Origin: Mariniphaga sp. | GTDB taxonomy: Bacteria; Bacteroidota; Bacteroidia; Bacteroidales; Prolixibacteraceae | DNA length: 64,000 nucleotides | NCBI GenBank assembly: GCA_024636975.1 | Contig: JAGXGA010000030.1 | Location: 62,001 to 126,000 of the forward strand | Direction of reading: 5' to 3' | Part shown: piece after piece, positions 44,298 through 53,315 of the stretch | Position numbering within the stretch: position 1 is the first letter of the stretch | Layout: each line of letters starts with the position of its first letter | Notes under the pieces: generated by a model | Database searches by the model: none | The model's input: only the letters and a program-made list of their open reading frames with translations | Told to the model about the DNA's origin: nothing | Program-made: the position numbers and the translations under genes

Positions 44298-46433
44298 TTA
44301 ATCCTGAGGTACCTCCTTTAAAGATAATTGTATGCGATTACGGGAAGCATCTACCTCCTTTACCCTTACTTTTATATGTTGATGAAGTTTAACTATTTCA
44401 TTTGGATCAGATATAAAACGGTCGGCAAGCTCTGATATATGTATTAATCCCGACTGCTTGATACCGATATCGACAAAAGCACCAAATTTGGTGATATTAT
44501 TTACTATACCAGGTAAAATCATTCCTTCTTTCAGGTCACCCATTGAAAAAACGCCATCAGCAAATTCAAAAACCTTTATGGGCTTGCGCGGATCACGCCC
44601 CGACTTTAGCAGTTCAGCCTTGATATCGACAAGTGTAGGTAAGCCGGTTTCATCTGTCACATACTTGTTCAGATCAATTTGTGAAACCAGTTTTTCGTTT
44701 TGTACAAGTTCATTTACCCGGCAGTTTAAGTCGGCAGCCATTTTTTGAATGATAGAATACGATTCAGGGTGCACTGCTGAATTATCAAGTGGATTCTCAC
44801 TGTCAGGTATTCGCAGGAAACCGGCTGCCTGTTCAAATGCCTTAGGTCCCATTCGCGACACATTTTTCAGTTCTTCCCGGGAAGTGAAAATGCCCTTTTC
44901 TTTCCTGAAATCCACGATATTCTGTGCCAGTTGGGGCCCCAGTCCTGATATGTAGGTAAGCAGGTGTTTGCTTGCAGTATTCAGGTTCACACCAACCGAA
45001 TTTACACTGAGTTCAACTACTGAATCAAGCGTGTTTTTTAACTTTTTCTGATCCACATCGTGTTGGTATTGTCCGACACCTATGCTTTTGGGATCAATTT
45101 TTACCAGTTCTGCCAGTGGATCCATTAATCGTCTGCCAATAGAAACAGCTCCGCGTACTGTAACATCGTACTGGGGAAACTCTTGTCGGGCAACCGGGGA
45201 GGCGGAATAAACAGACGCACCGTCTTCACTTACTACATAAACTCTTATTTCACGGTTGTAGCGCAGGTTCTTTACAAATGATTCTGTTTCCCGGCTTGCT
45301 GTTCCGTTTCCTATGGCTACTGCATCAATTTGATACATTTCAACCATGGATGACAGTTTTTTTGCTGCCATTTTTTTCTCTTCCTGGGGTTTATGGGGAT
45401 AAATGGTTTCATTGTGCAAGAGATTTCCCTGTTCATCGAGACATACTATCTTACAGCCGGTGCGGTAACCGGGGTCAATGGCGAGAATACGTTTCTGGCC
45501 CAGAGGGGGCGCCAACAAAAGCTGGCGCAGGTTTTCAGCAAATACCCCTATCGCGTCAACATCAGCTTTTTCTTTGGACAGTGATGCAAACTCTGTTTCT
45601 ATTGAAGGTTCAAGTAATCGTTTATAACTATCGGCTAAAGCTCTTTCAACCAGCTTTGAACTGGCATTGTTACCCCTTACAAAAAAGCGCGATAAATTTT
45701 CCTGTGCCCGGTCATCATCAGGCTTCACGGATATACGCAGAAAGCCTTCATTTTCTCCCCGACGCATTGCAAGCAACCTGTGAGAGGGACATTTCCTGAG
45801 TGGTTCGTTCCAGTCAAAGTAATCGCGGTATTTTGCAGCCTCTTCTTCCTTTCCTTTTACAACTTTTGATGAAATGTGTGCCTGCTTTTCAAACTCCCGT
45901 CTTACAATATTCCTGGCTTTTTCATTTTCACTTATCCATTCAGCAATAATGTCACATGCACCTGCCAGGGCATCTTCCACATTCTCCACCTCACCATTCA
46001 GAAACTTTTCTGCTCTTTGATCGGGAAACCGTTCTTCCTGTTTCATAACTATTTTTGCAAGAGGTTCCAAACCCCGTTCCCGGGCAATGGTTGCTTTGGT
46101 TCGCCGTTTGGGCTTATAAGGCAGGTAAATATCTTCGAGTTCAACCGGGTCGAAACAACTCTCAATACGATGTTTTAATTCTGGTGTCAATTGCTCCTGC
46201 TCATTAATGGTTTTCAATACCGTTTCCTTCCGTTTTTCCAGTTCGGTGAGCTTTTCAACCTGCTCCTTCACCTGCAATACCTGCACTTCATCTAAACTTC
46301 CTGTGCGTTCTTTCCTGTACCGGGAAATAAAGGGTACTGTAGCTCCTTCATTCAGTAAGTCGCTGGTATTTTTAACCTGAGTTTCTTTAATTCCCAGATG
46401 GAGGGCAATAATTTCAATGATCTTTGGATTCAT
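44298..46433 (-). CDS. tex: Tex-family RNA-binding transcription accessory protein
   Basis: 711 residues from ATG 46433, where MNPKIIEIIALHLG matches the family start; an upstream in-frame extension to 46556 crosses the promoter region and is rejected. Tex features in order are the N-terminal helical domain with LLNEGATVPFISRYRKE, ELEDIYLPYKPKRRTKATIARERGLEPLA, the YqgF-like domain (LAIDPGYRTGCKIVCLD), helix-hairpin-helix segments (LNTASKHLLTYISGLGP, FTSREELKNVSRMGPKAFEQ) and a C-terminal S1 domain (LKEGMILPGIVNNITKFGAFVDIGI). Family role: nucleic-acid binding linked to transcription; exact function is not settled. It is divergent from ffh. Confidence 0.95.
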   Translation of the reverse strand: MNPKIIEIIALHLGIKETQVKNTSDLLNEGATVPFISRYRKERTGSLDEVQVLQVKEQVEKLTELEKRKETVLKTINEQEQLTPELKHRIESCFDPVELEDIYLPYKPKRRTKATIARERGLEPLAKIVMKQEERFPDQRAEKFLNGEVENVEDALAGACDIIAEWISENEKARNIVRREFEKQAHISSKVVKGKEEEAAKYRDYFDWNEPLRKCPSHRLLAMRRGENEGFLRISVKPDDDRAQENLSRFFVRGNNASSKLVERALADSYKRLLEPSIETEFASLSKEKADVDAIGVFAENLRQLLLAPPLGQKRILAIDPGYRTGCKIVCLDEQGNLLHNETIYPHKPQEEKKMAAKKLSSMVEMYQIDAVAIGNGTASRETESFVKNLRYNREIRVYVVSEDGASVYSASPVARQEFPQYDVTVRGAVSIGRRLMDPLAELVKIDPKSIGVGQYQHDVDQKKLKNTLDSVVELSVNSVGVNLNTASKHLLTYISGLGPQLAQNIVDFRKEKGIFTSREELKNVSRMGPKAFEQAAGFLRIPDSENPLDNSAVHPESYSIIQKMAADLNCRVNELVQNEKLVSQIDLNKYVTDETGLPTLVDIKAELLKSGRDPRKPIKVFEFADGVFSMGDLKEGMILPGIVNNITKFGAFVDIGIKQSGLIHISELADRFISDPNEIVKLHQHIKVRVKEVDASRNRIQLSLKEVPQD

Positions 46434-46454
46434 GTAAGTCAAATTTTTCCAGAA

Positions 46455-46462
46455 CAAAGGTA
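46455..46462 (-). promoter_or_regulatory. -7 promoter element of tex
   Basis: TACCTTTG on the - strand, an exact TAnnTTTG match 21 bp before the tex ATG. No -33 TTTG at the right spacing. Confidence 0.5.
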
Positions 46463-46543
46463 GAAAGATATTTTTAAGAGAACATGGTGCAGGCAGGGCT
46501 TTTGATGACTCAAATATGTATGCCGTAAACAGATCTGAACAGT

Positions 46544-46574
46544 TTTGCCCTTTCACTTTTTACTTGTATTTTTG
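46544..46574 (+). promoter_or_regulatory. Promoter of ffh
   Basis: TTTG at 46544-46547 and TATTTTTG at 46567-46574 are both exact Bacteroidota elements with a 19-bp spacer, the optimal distance. Predicted start is near 46581, 21 bp before the ffh ATG. One of the clearest promoters in the window. Confidence 0.8.
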
Positions 46575-46601
46575 GAGCTTGTTATCAAATTTAATGATAT
46601 G

Positions 46602-47942
46602 ATGTTTGAAAATTTATCAGATAGGCTGGATCGATCGTTTAAGCTGCTGAAAGGGCAGGGGAAAATAACGGAAATAAACGTTGCGGAGACCCTTAAGGAG
46701 ATTCGACGTGCATTGCTGGATGCCGATGTTAACTTTAAGATAGCTAAAAGTTTTACCGATGATGTAAAGATAAAAGCAATGGGCCAGAACGTGCTTACTG
46801 CTGTTAAACCCGGTGAACTGATGGTGAAAATTGTGAAGGATGAGCTTGTTGAATTAATGGGCGGTGAATCAGCCGGCATTGATTTAAGCGGCTCTCCATC
46901 GATAATTTTAATGGCTGGTTTGCAGGGGTCAGGTAAAACCACCTTCTCAGGTAAGTTGGCTAACATGCTTAAACGCAAAAAAGGGCGGCACCCGTTGCTT
47001 GTGGCCTGCGACGTTTACCGGCCTGCAGCTATAGAACAGTTAAAAGTACTGGGCGGGCAGATAAATGTTCCGGTTTATACAGAAGAAGGAAGTATGGAAC
47101 CGGTTAAGATAGCTCAGGCAGCCATTAAGGAAGCCAAAAAGAACGGCAATGATGTGGTTATTATTGATACCGCAGGCCGACTGGCAATTGATGAGCTGAT
47201 GATGAAGGAAATCTCAGCCATCAAAAATTCGGTCAATCCAAACGAGATTCTTTTTGTGGTTGATTCCATGACCGGGCAGGATGCCGTTAATACAGCCAAG
47301 GAATTCAATGATATACTCGATTTCGATGGAGTGGTGCTTACAAAACTTGACGGTGATACAAGGGGAGGGGCAGCCCTTTCTATCCGCTCGGTTGTTGAAA
47401 AGCCTATTAAGTTTGTAGGGACCGGCGAAAAACTTGATGCCATTGATGTTTTCTATCCCAGCAGGATGGCCGATCGTATACTGGGTATGGGTGATATTGT
47501 TTCTTTGGTAGAAAAGGCACAGGAACAATACGACGAAGAGGAAGCCCGTCGCCTGCAGAAAAAACTTGCAAAAAACACCTTCAATTTTAATGACTTCCTG
47601 AAACAGATCAACCAGATTAAAAAGATGGGTGATTTGAAGGATGTTGTTTCCATGATTCCGGGAATGGGGAAAGCCATGAAAAATCTGGACCTTGATGATG
47701 ATGCTTTCAAGCACATTGAAGCCATTATTTATTCCATGACTCCCGCTGAACGGGAAGATCCAGCCCTTATAAACGGAAGCCGGCGTAAAAGAATAGCCAG
47801 CGGATCGGGGACTAACATTCAGGAGGTAAACCGGTTGCTCAAGCAATTTTCTGAAACCCGTAAGATGATGAGAATGGTTTCGCAGGGGAAAAACCTTCAG
47901 AGGATGATGGGTGGCATGAAGCAACCAGGTGGGAAATTCTAA
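46602..47942 (+). CDS. ffh: Signal recognition particle protein Ffh (SRP54)
   Basis: GTPase that targets nascent membrane proteins to the Sec machinery with 4.5S RNA. The 446 residues from ATG 46602 (MFENLSDRLDRSFKLLKG) have the N domain, then G-domain motifs GLQGSGKTTFSGKLA, DVYRPAAIEQL, DTAGRL, TKLDGDTRGGAALS and the C-terminal methionine-rich M domain (MMRMVSQGKNLQRMMGGM). ATG 46599 just before it is equivalent. A longer frame from 46545 runs through the promoter and is rejected. folD follows 65 bp later. Confidence 0.97.
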   Translation: MFENLSDRLDRSFKLLKGQGKITEINVAETLKEIRRALLDADVNFKIAKSFTDDVKIKAMGQNVLTAVKPGELMVKIVKDELVELMGGESAGIDLSGSPSIILMAGLQGSGKTTFSGKLANMLKRKKGRHPLLVACDVYRPAAIEQLKVLGGQINVPVYTEEGSMEPVKIAQAAIKEAKKNGNDVVIIDTAGRLAIDELMMKEISAIKNSVNPNEILFVVDSMTGQDAVNTAKEFNDILDFDGVVLTKLDGDTRGGAALSIRSVVEKPIKFVGTGEKLDAIDVFYPSRMADRILGMGDIVSLVEKAQEQYDEEEARRLQKKLAKNTFNFNDFLKQINQIKKMGDLKDVVSMIPGMGKAMKNLDLDDDAFKHIEAIIYSMTPAEREDPALINGSRRKRIASGSGTNIQEVNRLLKQFSETRKMMRMVSQGKNLQRMMGGMKQPGGKF

Positions 47943-48007
47943 GATTGCGGCGCTTCAAAAACAGAATTAACAGTTAATAATAAAAAGGGAAATAAAGGAT
48001 TAAGGGC

Positions 48008-48886
48008 ATGGTATTAATTGATGGTAAAAAAGTAGCAGCAGAAATGAAACAGGAAATTGCTGCCAAGGTAGCTGAACTGAAAGAGAATGGAGGTAAGGCA
48101 CCCCACCTGGCAGCAGTACTTGTTGGGCATGACGGAGGCAGTGAGACCTATGTGGCCTATAAAATAAAGGATTGCGAAGAGGTAGGTTTCAAATCATCGC
48201 TTATCCGTTACGAAGATGATGTTACAGAAGAAGAACTGCTGGCCAAAGTGCAGGAACTAAATGAAGATGATGACCTGGATGGCTTCATCGTTCAGCTGCC
48301 CCTGCCAGGCCATATATCCGAACAAAAAGTTATCAAAACCATTTCTCCAACTAAGGATGTTGATGGTTTTCACCCTCAGAATGTAGGGAGGATGGTAATT
48401 GGCCTTCCGTCATTTGTATCGGCCACCCCTTTTGGTATCGTTGAACTGCTTAACCGTTACAAAATCGATATGAACGGGAAGAATTGTGTTATTATTGGCC
48501 GGAGCAATATAGTTGGACGTCCGCTTAGTGTGCTGTTGTCACAAAAGGCAGTGAATGCTACGGTAACTGTTGCCCACAGCCGCACAAAAAACCTGGAAGA
48601 GCTTTGCAGCAGTGCCGATATATTGATTGCTGCTATCGGAGTGCCTGAATTTGTTAAGGGAAACATGGTAAAGGAAGGTGCTGTAGTTGTTGATGTAGGC
48701 ACCACACGAGTCAGATCGGAAGTAACCAAATCGGGCTGGAAGCTTAAAGGCGACGTGCTGTTTGAGGAAGTAGCGCCAAAATGTTCTTATATTACTCCTG
48801 TGCCCGGTGGAGTGGGGCCTATGACCAGGGTTTCCCTGCTGCATAATACCTTTATGGCCGCCACAAACCAAATCTACAAAGATTAA
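48008..48886 (+). CDS. folD: Methylenetetrahydrofolate dehydrogenase / methenyl-THF cyclohydrolase
   Basis: Interconverts 5,10-methylene-, methenyl- and 10-formyl-THF. The 292 residues have the family elements [22 protein letters not shown] (the catalytic Lys region around residue 56), [44 protein letters not shown] (NADP-binding) and [11 protein letters not shown]. It lies on the same strand as ffh and DUF3276. It links functionally, though not physically, to FtcD at 56492, which feeds one-carbon units into the same pool. Confidence 0.96.
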   Translation: MVLIDGKKVAAEMKQEIAAKVAELKENGGKAPHLAAVLVGHDGGSETYVAYKIKDCEEVGFKSSLIRYEDDVTEEELLAKVQELNEDDDLDGFIVQLPLPGHISEQKVIKTISPTKDVDGFHPQNVGRMVIGLPSFVSATPFGIVELLNRYKIDMNGKNCVIIGRSNIVGRPLSVLLSQKAVNATVTVAHSRTKNLEELCSSADILIAAIGVPEFVKGNMVKEGAVVVDVGTTRVRSEVTKSGWKLKGDVLFEEVAPKCSYITPVPGGVGPMTRVSLLHNTFMAATNQIYKD

Positions 48887-48945
48887 TGTGTTATTAAATA
48901 GGACAACTTTATTTAAAAAGCATATCTGTTTTATAATTTATTTTC

Positions 48946-48953
48946 TACTTTTG
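48946..48953 (+). promoter_or_regulatory. -7 promoter element of the DUF3276 gene
   Basis: TACTTTTG, an exact TAnnTTTG match 35 bp before the ATG at 48989. The -33 region is T-rich without an exact TTTG. Confidence 0.5.
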
Positions 48954-48988
48954 ACAACTAACCATTCATAATAAAAACCAAAAGATTC

Positions 48989-49366
48989 ATGGAAACCACG
49001 GGTTACAAGGATGATAACAGAGTACCTGAAATTTTCTCCAAAACCATCAGGGCAGGAAAAAGAACCTACTTTTTCGATGTTAAAAGCACCAGAAACAACG
49101 AGTACTACCTAACCATCACTGAAAGCAAGAAGAAGTTTGCCGATGATGGTAACTTTCGATATGAAAAGCATAAGCTGTTCCTTTATCCTGAAGATTTCGA
49201 TAAATTTTCTGACACATTCAGCGAAGTAATTGATTATATCAATGAAAATCAGCCCGCTGAGATGTTATCTGAAAATAAGGAATCTGAGGAAGACTCAAAA
49301 AAAGTGAACATTGAACAGGAAGCCTCAGGAGAGAATTATAGCGGAATTGAATTTGAGGACATTTAA
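48989..49366 (+). CDS. DUF3276 (PUR-alpha-like) nucleic-acid-binding protein
   Basis: 125 residues. The first ~85 form the PUR-like fold typical of Bacteroidota DUF3276 proteins: EIFSKTIRAGKRTYFFDVKST, YYLTITESKKKF and KHKLFLYPEDFDKFSDTFSEVIDYI. The last ~40 residues are an acidic, low-complexity tail (ENKESEEDSKKVNIEQE). The family is small and probably binds single-stranded DNA or RNA; its cellular role is not established. It is convergent with the ABC-F gene, with only 3 bp between stops. Confidence 0.92.
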   Translation: METTGYKDDNRVPEIFSKTIRAGKRTYFFDVKSTRNNEYYLTITESKKKFADDGNFRYEKHKLFLYPEDFDKFSDTFSEVIDYINENQPAEMLSENKESEEDSKKVNIEQEASGENYSGIEFEDI

Positions 49367-49369
49367 CTG

Positions 49370-51238
49370 TCAGCTCATTTCGCTTAATTCCAGCCAGCGC
49401 ATTTCCTTTTCATCTATCTTCTCCCTGACCAGCATCAATTCTTCCGACTTCTGATGCAGTTGTTCATGGTCTAAAACTCCTGAATTCAACTCGTTCTCAA
49501 GTTGATCAATTTGCTGTCCCATCCTTTCAAGCTCTTTCTCAAGGATTTCCATTTCCTTTTTTTCCTTGAAGGTTAATTTCTTTCTAGCTTCTGGCACAGG
49601 TTTATCTGGGCGGGGTTCTTTTTCCCGTCTGGCGGCTAAAGGGGCAACCTGTTCAACCTGATTGTCCATCTGCTGACGGTATATGGAATAATTTCCGGGA
49701 AAATCTGTTATAACCCCATCTCCTTCAAAAACCAACATATGATCAACAATCTTATCCATGAAAAAACGATCGTGTGATACAACAAGTACGCATCCCTCAA
49801 AGGCTCTAAGGTAATCTTCCAGTACGTTTAAGGTAAGAATATCCAAATCGTTGGTAGGCTCATCCAGAATAAGGAAGTTGGGGTTTTGCATTAATACTGT
49901 GCATAGGTAAAGTCTGCGCTGTTCACCTCCGCTTAACTTCTCAATGAAATTATATTGTGTTTCGGGAGGAAACAAAAACCTGGTCAGCAGCTGTGTACTT
50001 GTCATACGGGAGCCATCCTCAAATATAATGAATTCGGCAATCTTATTCACAGCATCAATAACCCGCTCCCGGGGATCGAAATTAATGCCATCCTGCCGGT
50101 AAAATCCGAACTTAATAGTCTGACCTATTTCTATATTACCATTGTCGGGCTCCAGGTTGCCTGTAAGAAGTTTCAGGAAAGTAGTTTTACCTGTACCATT
50201 TTTACCAATGATACCGGCCTTTTCGAAACGGGAAAACTTGTAAGAGAAATTTTCAACCAGCTTTATGCCAGGGTATGATTTCGAAACACTTTCCAGCTCT
50301 ACAATTTTCTTTCCCAGCCTGGCTGATTTAACGCTCAACTCTACGCTTTCCTGACCGATTTTTTGTTTGGCTTTTTCTTCCGTTTCATAAAATGAATCTA
50401 CCCTGTATTTGGCTTTATGGCTGCGTGCTTTAGGCATTCTCCGCATCCAGTCAAGCTCTTTTCTAAGAAGGTTTTTCGCTTTATCTACCGATGCCTGCTG
50501 CATTTCAATCCGCTCGGCCCGCTTTTGCAAAAAATAGGAATAATTACCCTGGTAGCGGTACAGTTGGTTGTCTTCCATTTCTATTATTTCGTTGCAAACC
50601 CTATCTAGAAAATAGCGGTCGTGGGTAACCATTAACAGGGTAGACCTGGTTTTGCCCAAATAGTTCTCAAGCCATTCAATCATTTCCATATCCAAATGAT
50701 TGGTAGGCTCATCCAGTATAAGAAAGTCGGGGTTCTGAACGAGCACCTTAGCAAGTGCCAGTCTTTTCTGCTGCCCACCCGAAAGGTGTTTAACCTGTTG
50801 TTCAAGGTCAACTATTTTCAATTGCGAAAGCACCTGTTTAATCTCAACCTCAGCATCCCAGGCCCCCAGTTCATCCATTTTCGCTGAAATCTCAGTAATT
50901 TTTTGCTGGTCGTTATGTGCCATTGCCAGTTCAAATTCCTTAACTGTTTTCAGCTTCTCGCTATCGGTTTCAAATATCTCTTCTATAACTGTATACTCGG
51001 GATTGAGCCGTGGAATCTGTTCAAAATAACCCATTCTAATGTCATTTGAAACAGTTACTGTTCCTTCGTCCTGGGATTCTTTACCGGCCAGTATATCAAG
51101 CAGGGAAGACTTGCCGGTACCATTGCGTGCTATTAATGCAACTTTTTGACCTTCAACTACAGTGAATGATATACTTTCGAAAAGCATCAAATCTCCCCAA
51201 CGCTTTGAAAGATTTTCAGCCTGAATAAATTGTTTCAT
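49370..51238 (-). CDS. ABC-F family ATPase, Uup-like
   Basis: 622 residues with two ABC cassettes and no membrane spans. Cassette 1 has Walker A ARNGTGKSSLL, signature LSGGQQKRLALAKVL and Walker B ILDEPTNHLDMEMIEWLE. Cassette 2 has GKNGTGKTTFL, LSGGEQRRLYLCTVL and LDEPTNDLDILTL. Between them is the ~80-residue ABC-F linker with PKARSHKAKYRVDSF. The C-terminus (about 530-622) is a charged coiled coil, as in Uup. Such proteins act on the ribosome or on branched DNA; the subgroup cannot be fixed here. It is divergent from nth. Confidence 0.93.
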   Translation of the reverse strand: MKQFIQAENLSKRWGDLMLFESISFTVVEGQKVALIARNGTGKSSLLDILAGKESQDEGTVTVSNDIRMGYFEQIPRLNPEYTVIEEIFETDSEKLKTVKEFELAMAHNDQQKITEISAKMDELGAWDAEVEIKQVLSQLKIVDLEQQVKHLSGGQQKRLALAKVLVQNPDFLILDEPTNHLDMEMIEWLENYLGKTRSTLLMVTHDRYFLDRVCNEIIEMEDNQLYRYQGNYSYFLQKRAERIEMQQASVDKAKNLLRKELDWMRRMPKARSHKAKYRVDSFYETEEKAKQKIGQESVELSVKSARLGKKIVELESVSKSYPGIKLVENFSYKFSRFEKAGIIGKNGTGKTTFLKLLTGNLEPDNGNIEIGQTIKFGFYRQDGINFDPRERVIDAVNKIAEFIIFEDGSRMTSTQLLTRFLFPPETQYNFIEKLSGGEQRRLYLCTVLMQNPNFLILDEPTNDLDILTLNVLEDYLRAFEGCVLVVSHDRFFMDKIVDHMLVFEGDGVITDFPGNYSIYRQQMDNQVEQVAPLAARREKEPRPDKPVPEARKKLTFKEKKEMEILEKELERMGQQIDQLENELNSGVLDHEQLHQKSEELMLVREKIDEKEMRWLELSEMS

Positions 51239-51252
51239 GCAATAAATTTTGG

Positions 51253-51260
51253 CAAAACTA
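51253..51260 (-). promoter_or_regulatory. -7 promoter element of the ABC-F gene
   Basis: TAGTTTTG on the - strand, an exact TAnnTTTG match 14 bp before the ATG; implies a very short leader. No -33 match at normal spacing. Confidence 0.5.
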
Positions 51261-51384
51261 CTAATTTAACAACAAATGCCCCTACTAATTTTACCGTCAA
51301 TATCAAGCTTCAAACATTTCCTGCCTGCCTTTCACCTTCTGTGAGCGTCACCTTCAAAACAGGCAGAAATTATAAAAAAACATT

Positions 51385-51392
51385 TATTTTTG
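51385..51392 (+). promoter_or_regulatory. -7 promoter element of nth
   Basis: TATTTTTG, an exact TAnnTTTG match 16 bp before ATG 51409. No clear -33. Confidence 0.5.
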
Positions 51393-51408
51393 AAGAAACT
51401 TGAATTTG

Positions 51409-52065
51409 ATGCGTAAGAAAGAGCTGTTTGCAAGTGTGATCGAATACTTTAAAGAAGCCATGCCGGTTGCTGAAACTGAACTGGAATATGAGAATCCTTT
51501 TCACCTTATTGTAGCTGTGATATTATCGGCACAATGCACCGACAAACGTGTAAATCAGATTACGCCGGAATTGCTTAAACGATTTCCCACGCCTTTCAAA
51601 ATGGCAGAAGCCGAACTTGCAGAGGTGTTTGATTACATAAAAAGCTGCTCCTATCCGAATAACAAATCGAAACATTTGGTAGGAATGGCCCGCAAACTGG
51701 TAGAACTTTTTGAGGGACAGGTGCCCGACAATGTTGACGATTTACAAAAGTTACCGGGTGTTGGTCGTAAAACAGCCAATGTTATTGCTTCGGTTGTGTT
51801 TAATAAGCCAGCCCTTGCCGTTGATACTCATGTTTTCAGGGTAGCAGCACGCATAGGTCTTACAATCAATGCCAAAACGCCACTTGCCGCTGAGATCCAG
51901 CTCATGAAATACATTCCTGAGGAACTTGTTTCCATAGCCCACCACTGGCTTATATTGCATGGCCGGTATGTTTGCCAGGCCCGGAAACCTCTTTGTGAGA
52001 AATGCGGATTGACATCAGTTTGCAGGTATTATCTCAAAAAAGAAGGTAAACCGGGACAGTCTTAG
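51409..52065 (+). CDS. nth: Endonuclease III, DNA glycosylase/AP lyase
   Basis: Base-excision repair of oxidised pyrimidines. The 218 residues from ATG 51409 have the helix-hairpin-helix LPGVGRKTANV with the catalytic Lys121, Asp139 in VDTHVFRV, and a C-terminal 4Fe-4S cluster with the exact Nth spacing C-x6-C-x2-C-x5-C (CQARKPLCEKCGLTSVC). A TTG-initiated extension from 51400 adds three residues and overlaps the expected transcription start; ATG 51409 is preferred. Its stop codon overlaps that of the ZIP transporter gene on the other strand by 4 bp. Confidence 0.97.
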   Translation: MRKKELFASVIEYFKEAMPVAETELEYENPFHLIVAVILSAQCTDKRVNQITPELLKRFPTPFKMAEAELAEVFDYIKSCSYPNNKSKHLVGMARKLVELFEGQVPDNVDDLQKLPGVGRKTANVIASVVFNKPALAVDTHVFRVAARIGLTINAKTPLAAEIQLMKYIPEELVSIAHHWLILHGRYVCQARKPLCEKCGLTSVCRYYLKKEGKPGQS

Positions 52066-52886
52066 TTCAGCAGCAATAAGCTTACTGCCATTATTACCAT
52101 ACCGCCAATCAACCCATAAATGCCCCAGTGGTGTTCACCATATTCTTCAGCTGAAGGCAATAGTTCATCAAGCGATATGAAAACCATAATGCCCGCAACG
52201 GCAGCCATTGTTGAAGCCATTACTGCCACCGAATTGCCTTCAGTTAAATAAGGCATTAGTACAAAATAAGCTAATAAGGCACCTATAGGTTCGGCAAGCC
52301 CCGACAAAAACGAATAGAAAAAAGCTTTTCTACGGCTACCTGTAGCATAAAATATGGGGACCGAAACAGCTATTCCTTCAGGGATGTTGTGAATGGCAAC
52401 TGCTACTGCAATGGCAACACCCACTGCCGGATCATGCAGTACACTCATAAATGTGGCAATACCTTCCGGGAAGTTGTGCACAGCCACTGCAACTGCTGTG
52501 AGGACGCCCATTCGGTAAAGTTTCTTGCTCTGAACTGCTTTTTTTGATTTATTCATCTCTTCCACAGCATGCATCTCGTGCGGGTTTTCATACGAAGGGA
52601 TGAATTTGTCGATGAGCGCTATAAGCAGCATTCCTCCAAAAAATGAGGTGATTGTATAAAGTGTTCCGTCGAACTCGCCAAATTTTTCAATGAAAGCAAT
52701 TTTAGCCTCCGCAAATATCTCGACAAAAGATATATATATCATAACCCCCGCTGAAAACCCCAGAGAAACTGTCAGAAGTTTTGTATTGGTGGAGCGTGCA
52801 AAAAAAGCTATAGCACTGCCGATACCTGTTGAAAGACCGGCAAAAACTGTTAAAAGCAAAGCAAGGGTAGCATTGGAAATATCCAT
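52062..52886 (-). CDS. zupT: ZIP-family divalent metal transporter (ZupT-like)
   Basis: Imports zinc or other divalent metals through the inner membrane. The 274 residues have eight hydrophobic spans and the two ZIP metal-site motifs HNFPEG and HNIPEG about 25 residues apart, with FVEIF in the second span region. A His/Glu-containing cytoplasmic loop (ENPHEMHAVEEMNKSKK) lies between spans 3 and 4. Tail-to-tail overlap with nth is 4 bp. I see no Zur-type operator. Confidence 0.93.
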   Translation of the reverse strand: MDISNATLALLLTVFAGLSTGIGSAIAFFARSTNTKLLTVSLGFSAGVMIYISFVEIFAEAKIAFIEKFGEFDGTLYTITSFFGGMLLIALIDKFIPSYENPHEMHAVEEMNKSKKAVQSKKLYRMGVLTAVAVAVHNFPEGIATFMSVLHDPAVGVAIAVAVAIHNIPEGIAVSVPIFYATGSRRKAFFYSFLSGLAEPIGALLAYFVLMPYLTEGNSVAVMASTMAAVAGIMVFISLDELLPSAEEYGEHHWGIYGLIGGMVIMAVSLLLLN

Positions 52887-52905
52887 AGAGTCACTATTTG
52901 AAATT

Positions 52906-52913
52906 CAAAATTA
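52906..52913 (-). promoter_or_regulatory. -7 promoter element of zupT
   Basis: TAATTTTG on the - strand, an exact TAnnTTTG match 19 bp before the ATG. Confidence 0.5.
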
Positions 52914-53026
52914 TGAAAAAAGTGGCTTAATTAAGCCCACTCAACAATTAATTAATAAACTTCCTGTTGAATGTTAAGTTCTTAATAACAGTAGGTGTAA
53001 TCATGTGAAATATATTCATCCCGAAC

Positions 53027-53056
53027 TTTGATATTTTGTTAAACTTACTATTTTTG
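53027..53056 (+). promoter_or_regulatory. Promoter of the ferredoxin gene
   Basis: TTTG at 53027-53030 and TATTTTTG at 53049-53056, both exact, spaced by 18 bp. The ATG is at 53090, leaving a leader of about 27 bases. Confidence 0.78.
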
Positions 53057-53089
53057 TCATCTTCATGTTAAATTTAAAAGCTCGTTATT

Positions 53090-53260
53090 ATGGCATATAA
53101 AATTTCTGAAGAGTGTATTGCATGTGGAACATGCATTGACGAATGCCCGGTAGATGCAATTGCCGAAGGTGATATTTATGTAATTGATCCTGACCTTTGC
53201 ACCGATTGTGGCTCTTGCGCTGAAGTGTGCCCGGTTGAAGCTATTTCGATAGAGGAGTAA
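53090..53260 (+). CDS. Small 2[4Fe-4S] ferredoxin
   Basis: A 56-residue electron carrier of clostridial type. It has two C-x2-C-x2-C-x3-C-P motifs, CIACGTCIDECP (about 9-20) and CTDCGSCAEVCP (about 37-48), each followed by V-D/E-A-I as usual. Its own strong promoter and a downstream terminator show it is a single-gene transcript. Such ferredoxins are typical of anaerobic or facultative lifestyles. The first Cys lies at residue 9 and the short acidic C-terminus ends EE. Confidence 0.96.
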   Translation: MAYKISEECIACGTCIDECPVDAIAEGDIYVIDPDLCTDCGSCAEVCPVEAISIEE

Positions 53261-53281
53261 ACCGGATTCCATAATTTTCTG

Positions 53282-53313
53282 AAAGCCTGGCTATCTATTA
53301 GTCGGGCTTTTTT
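53282..53313. terminator. Terminator after the ferredoxin gene
   Basis: AAAGCCTGGCTA (53282-53293) pairs with TAGTCGGGCTTT (53299-53310), 12 pairs with two G-T, followed by a T-run. It lies 2 bp from the end of the convergent YfcC-type gene and may serve it too. Confidence 0.75.
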
Positions 53314-53315
53314 AA

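Noticed and set aside
45278-45799. 173-codon frame on the + strand inside tex
   Set aside because: Antisense shadow; the - strand carries the conserved Tex domains.
46434-46556. N-terminal extension of Tex, overlapping the start of a longer ffh frame
   Set aside because: The extension carries the -7 box of tex, and the family starts at MNPKII; the same reasoning removes the ffh extension 46545-46601.
47214-47924. 236-codon frame on the - strand inside ffh
   Set aside because: Antisense shadow of the Ffh G and M domains; no recognisable features or start context.
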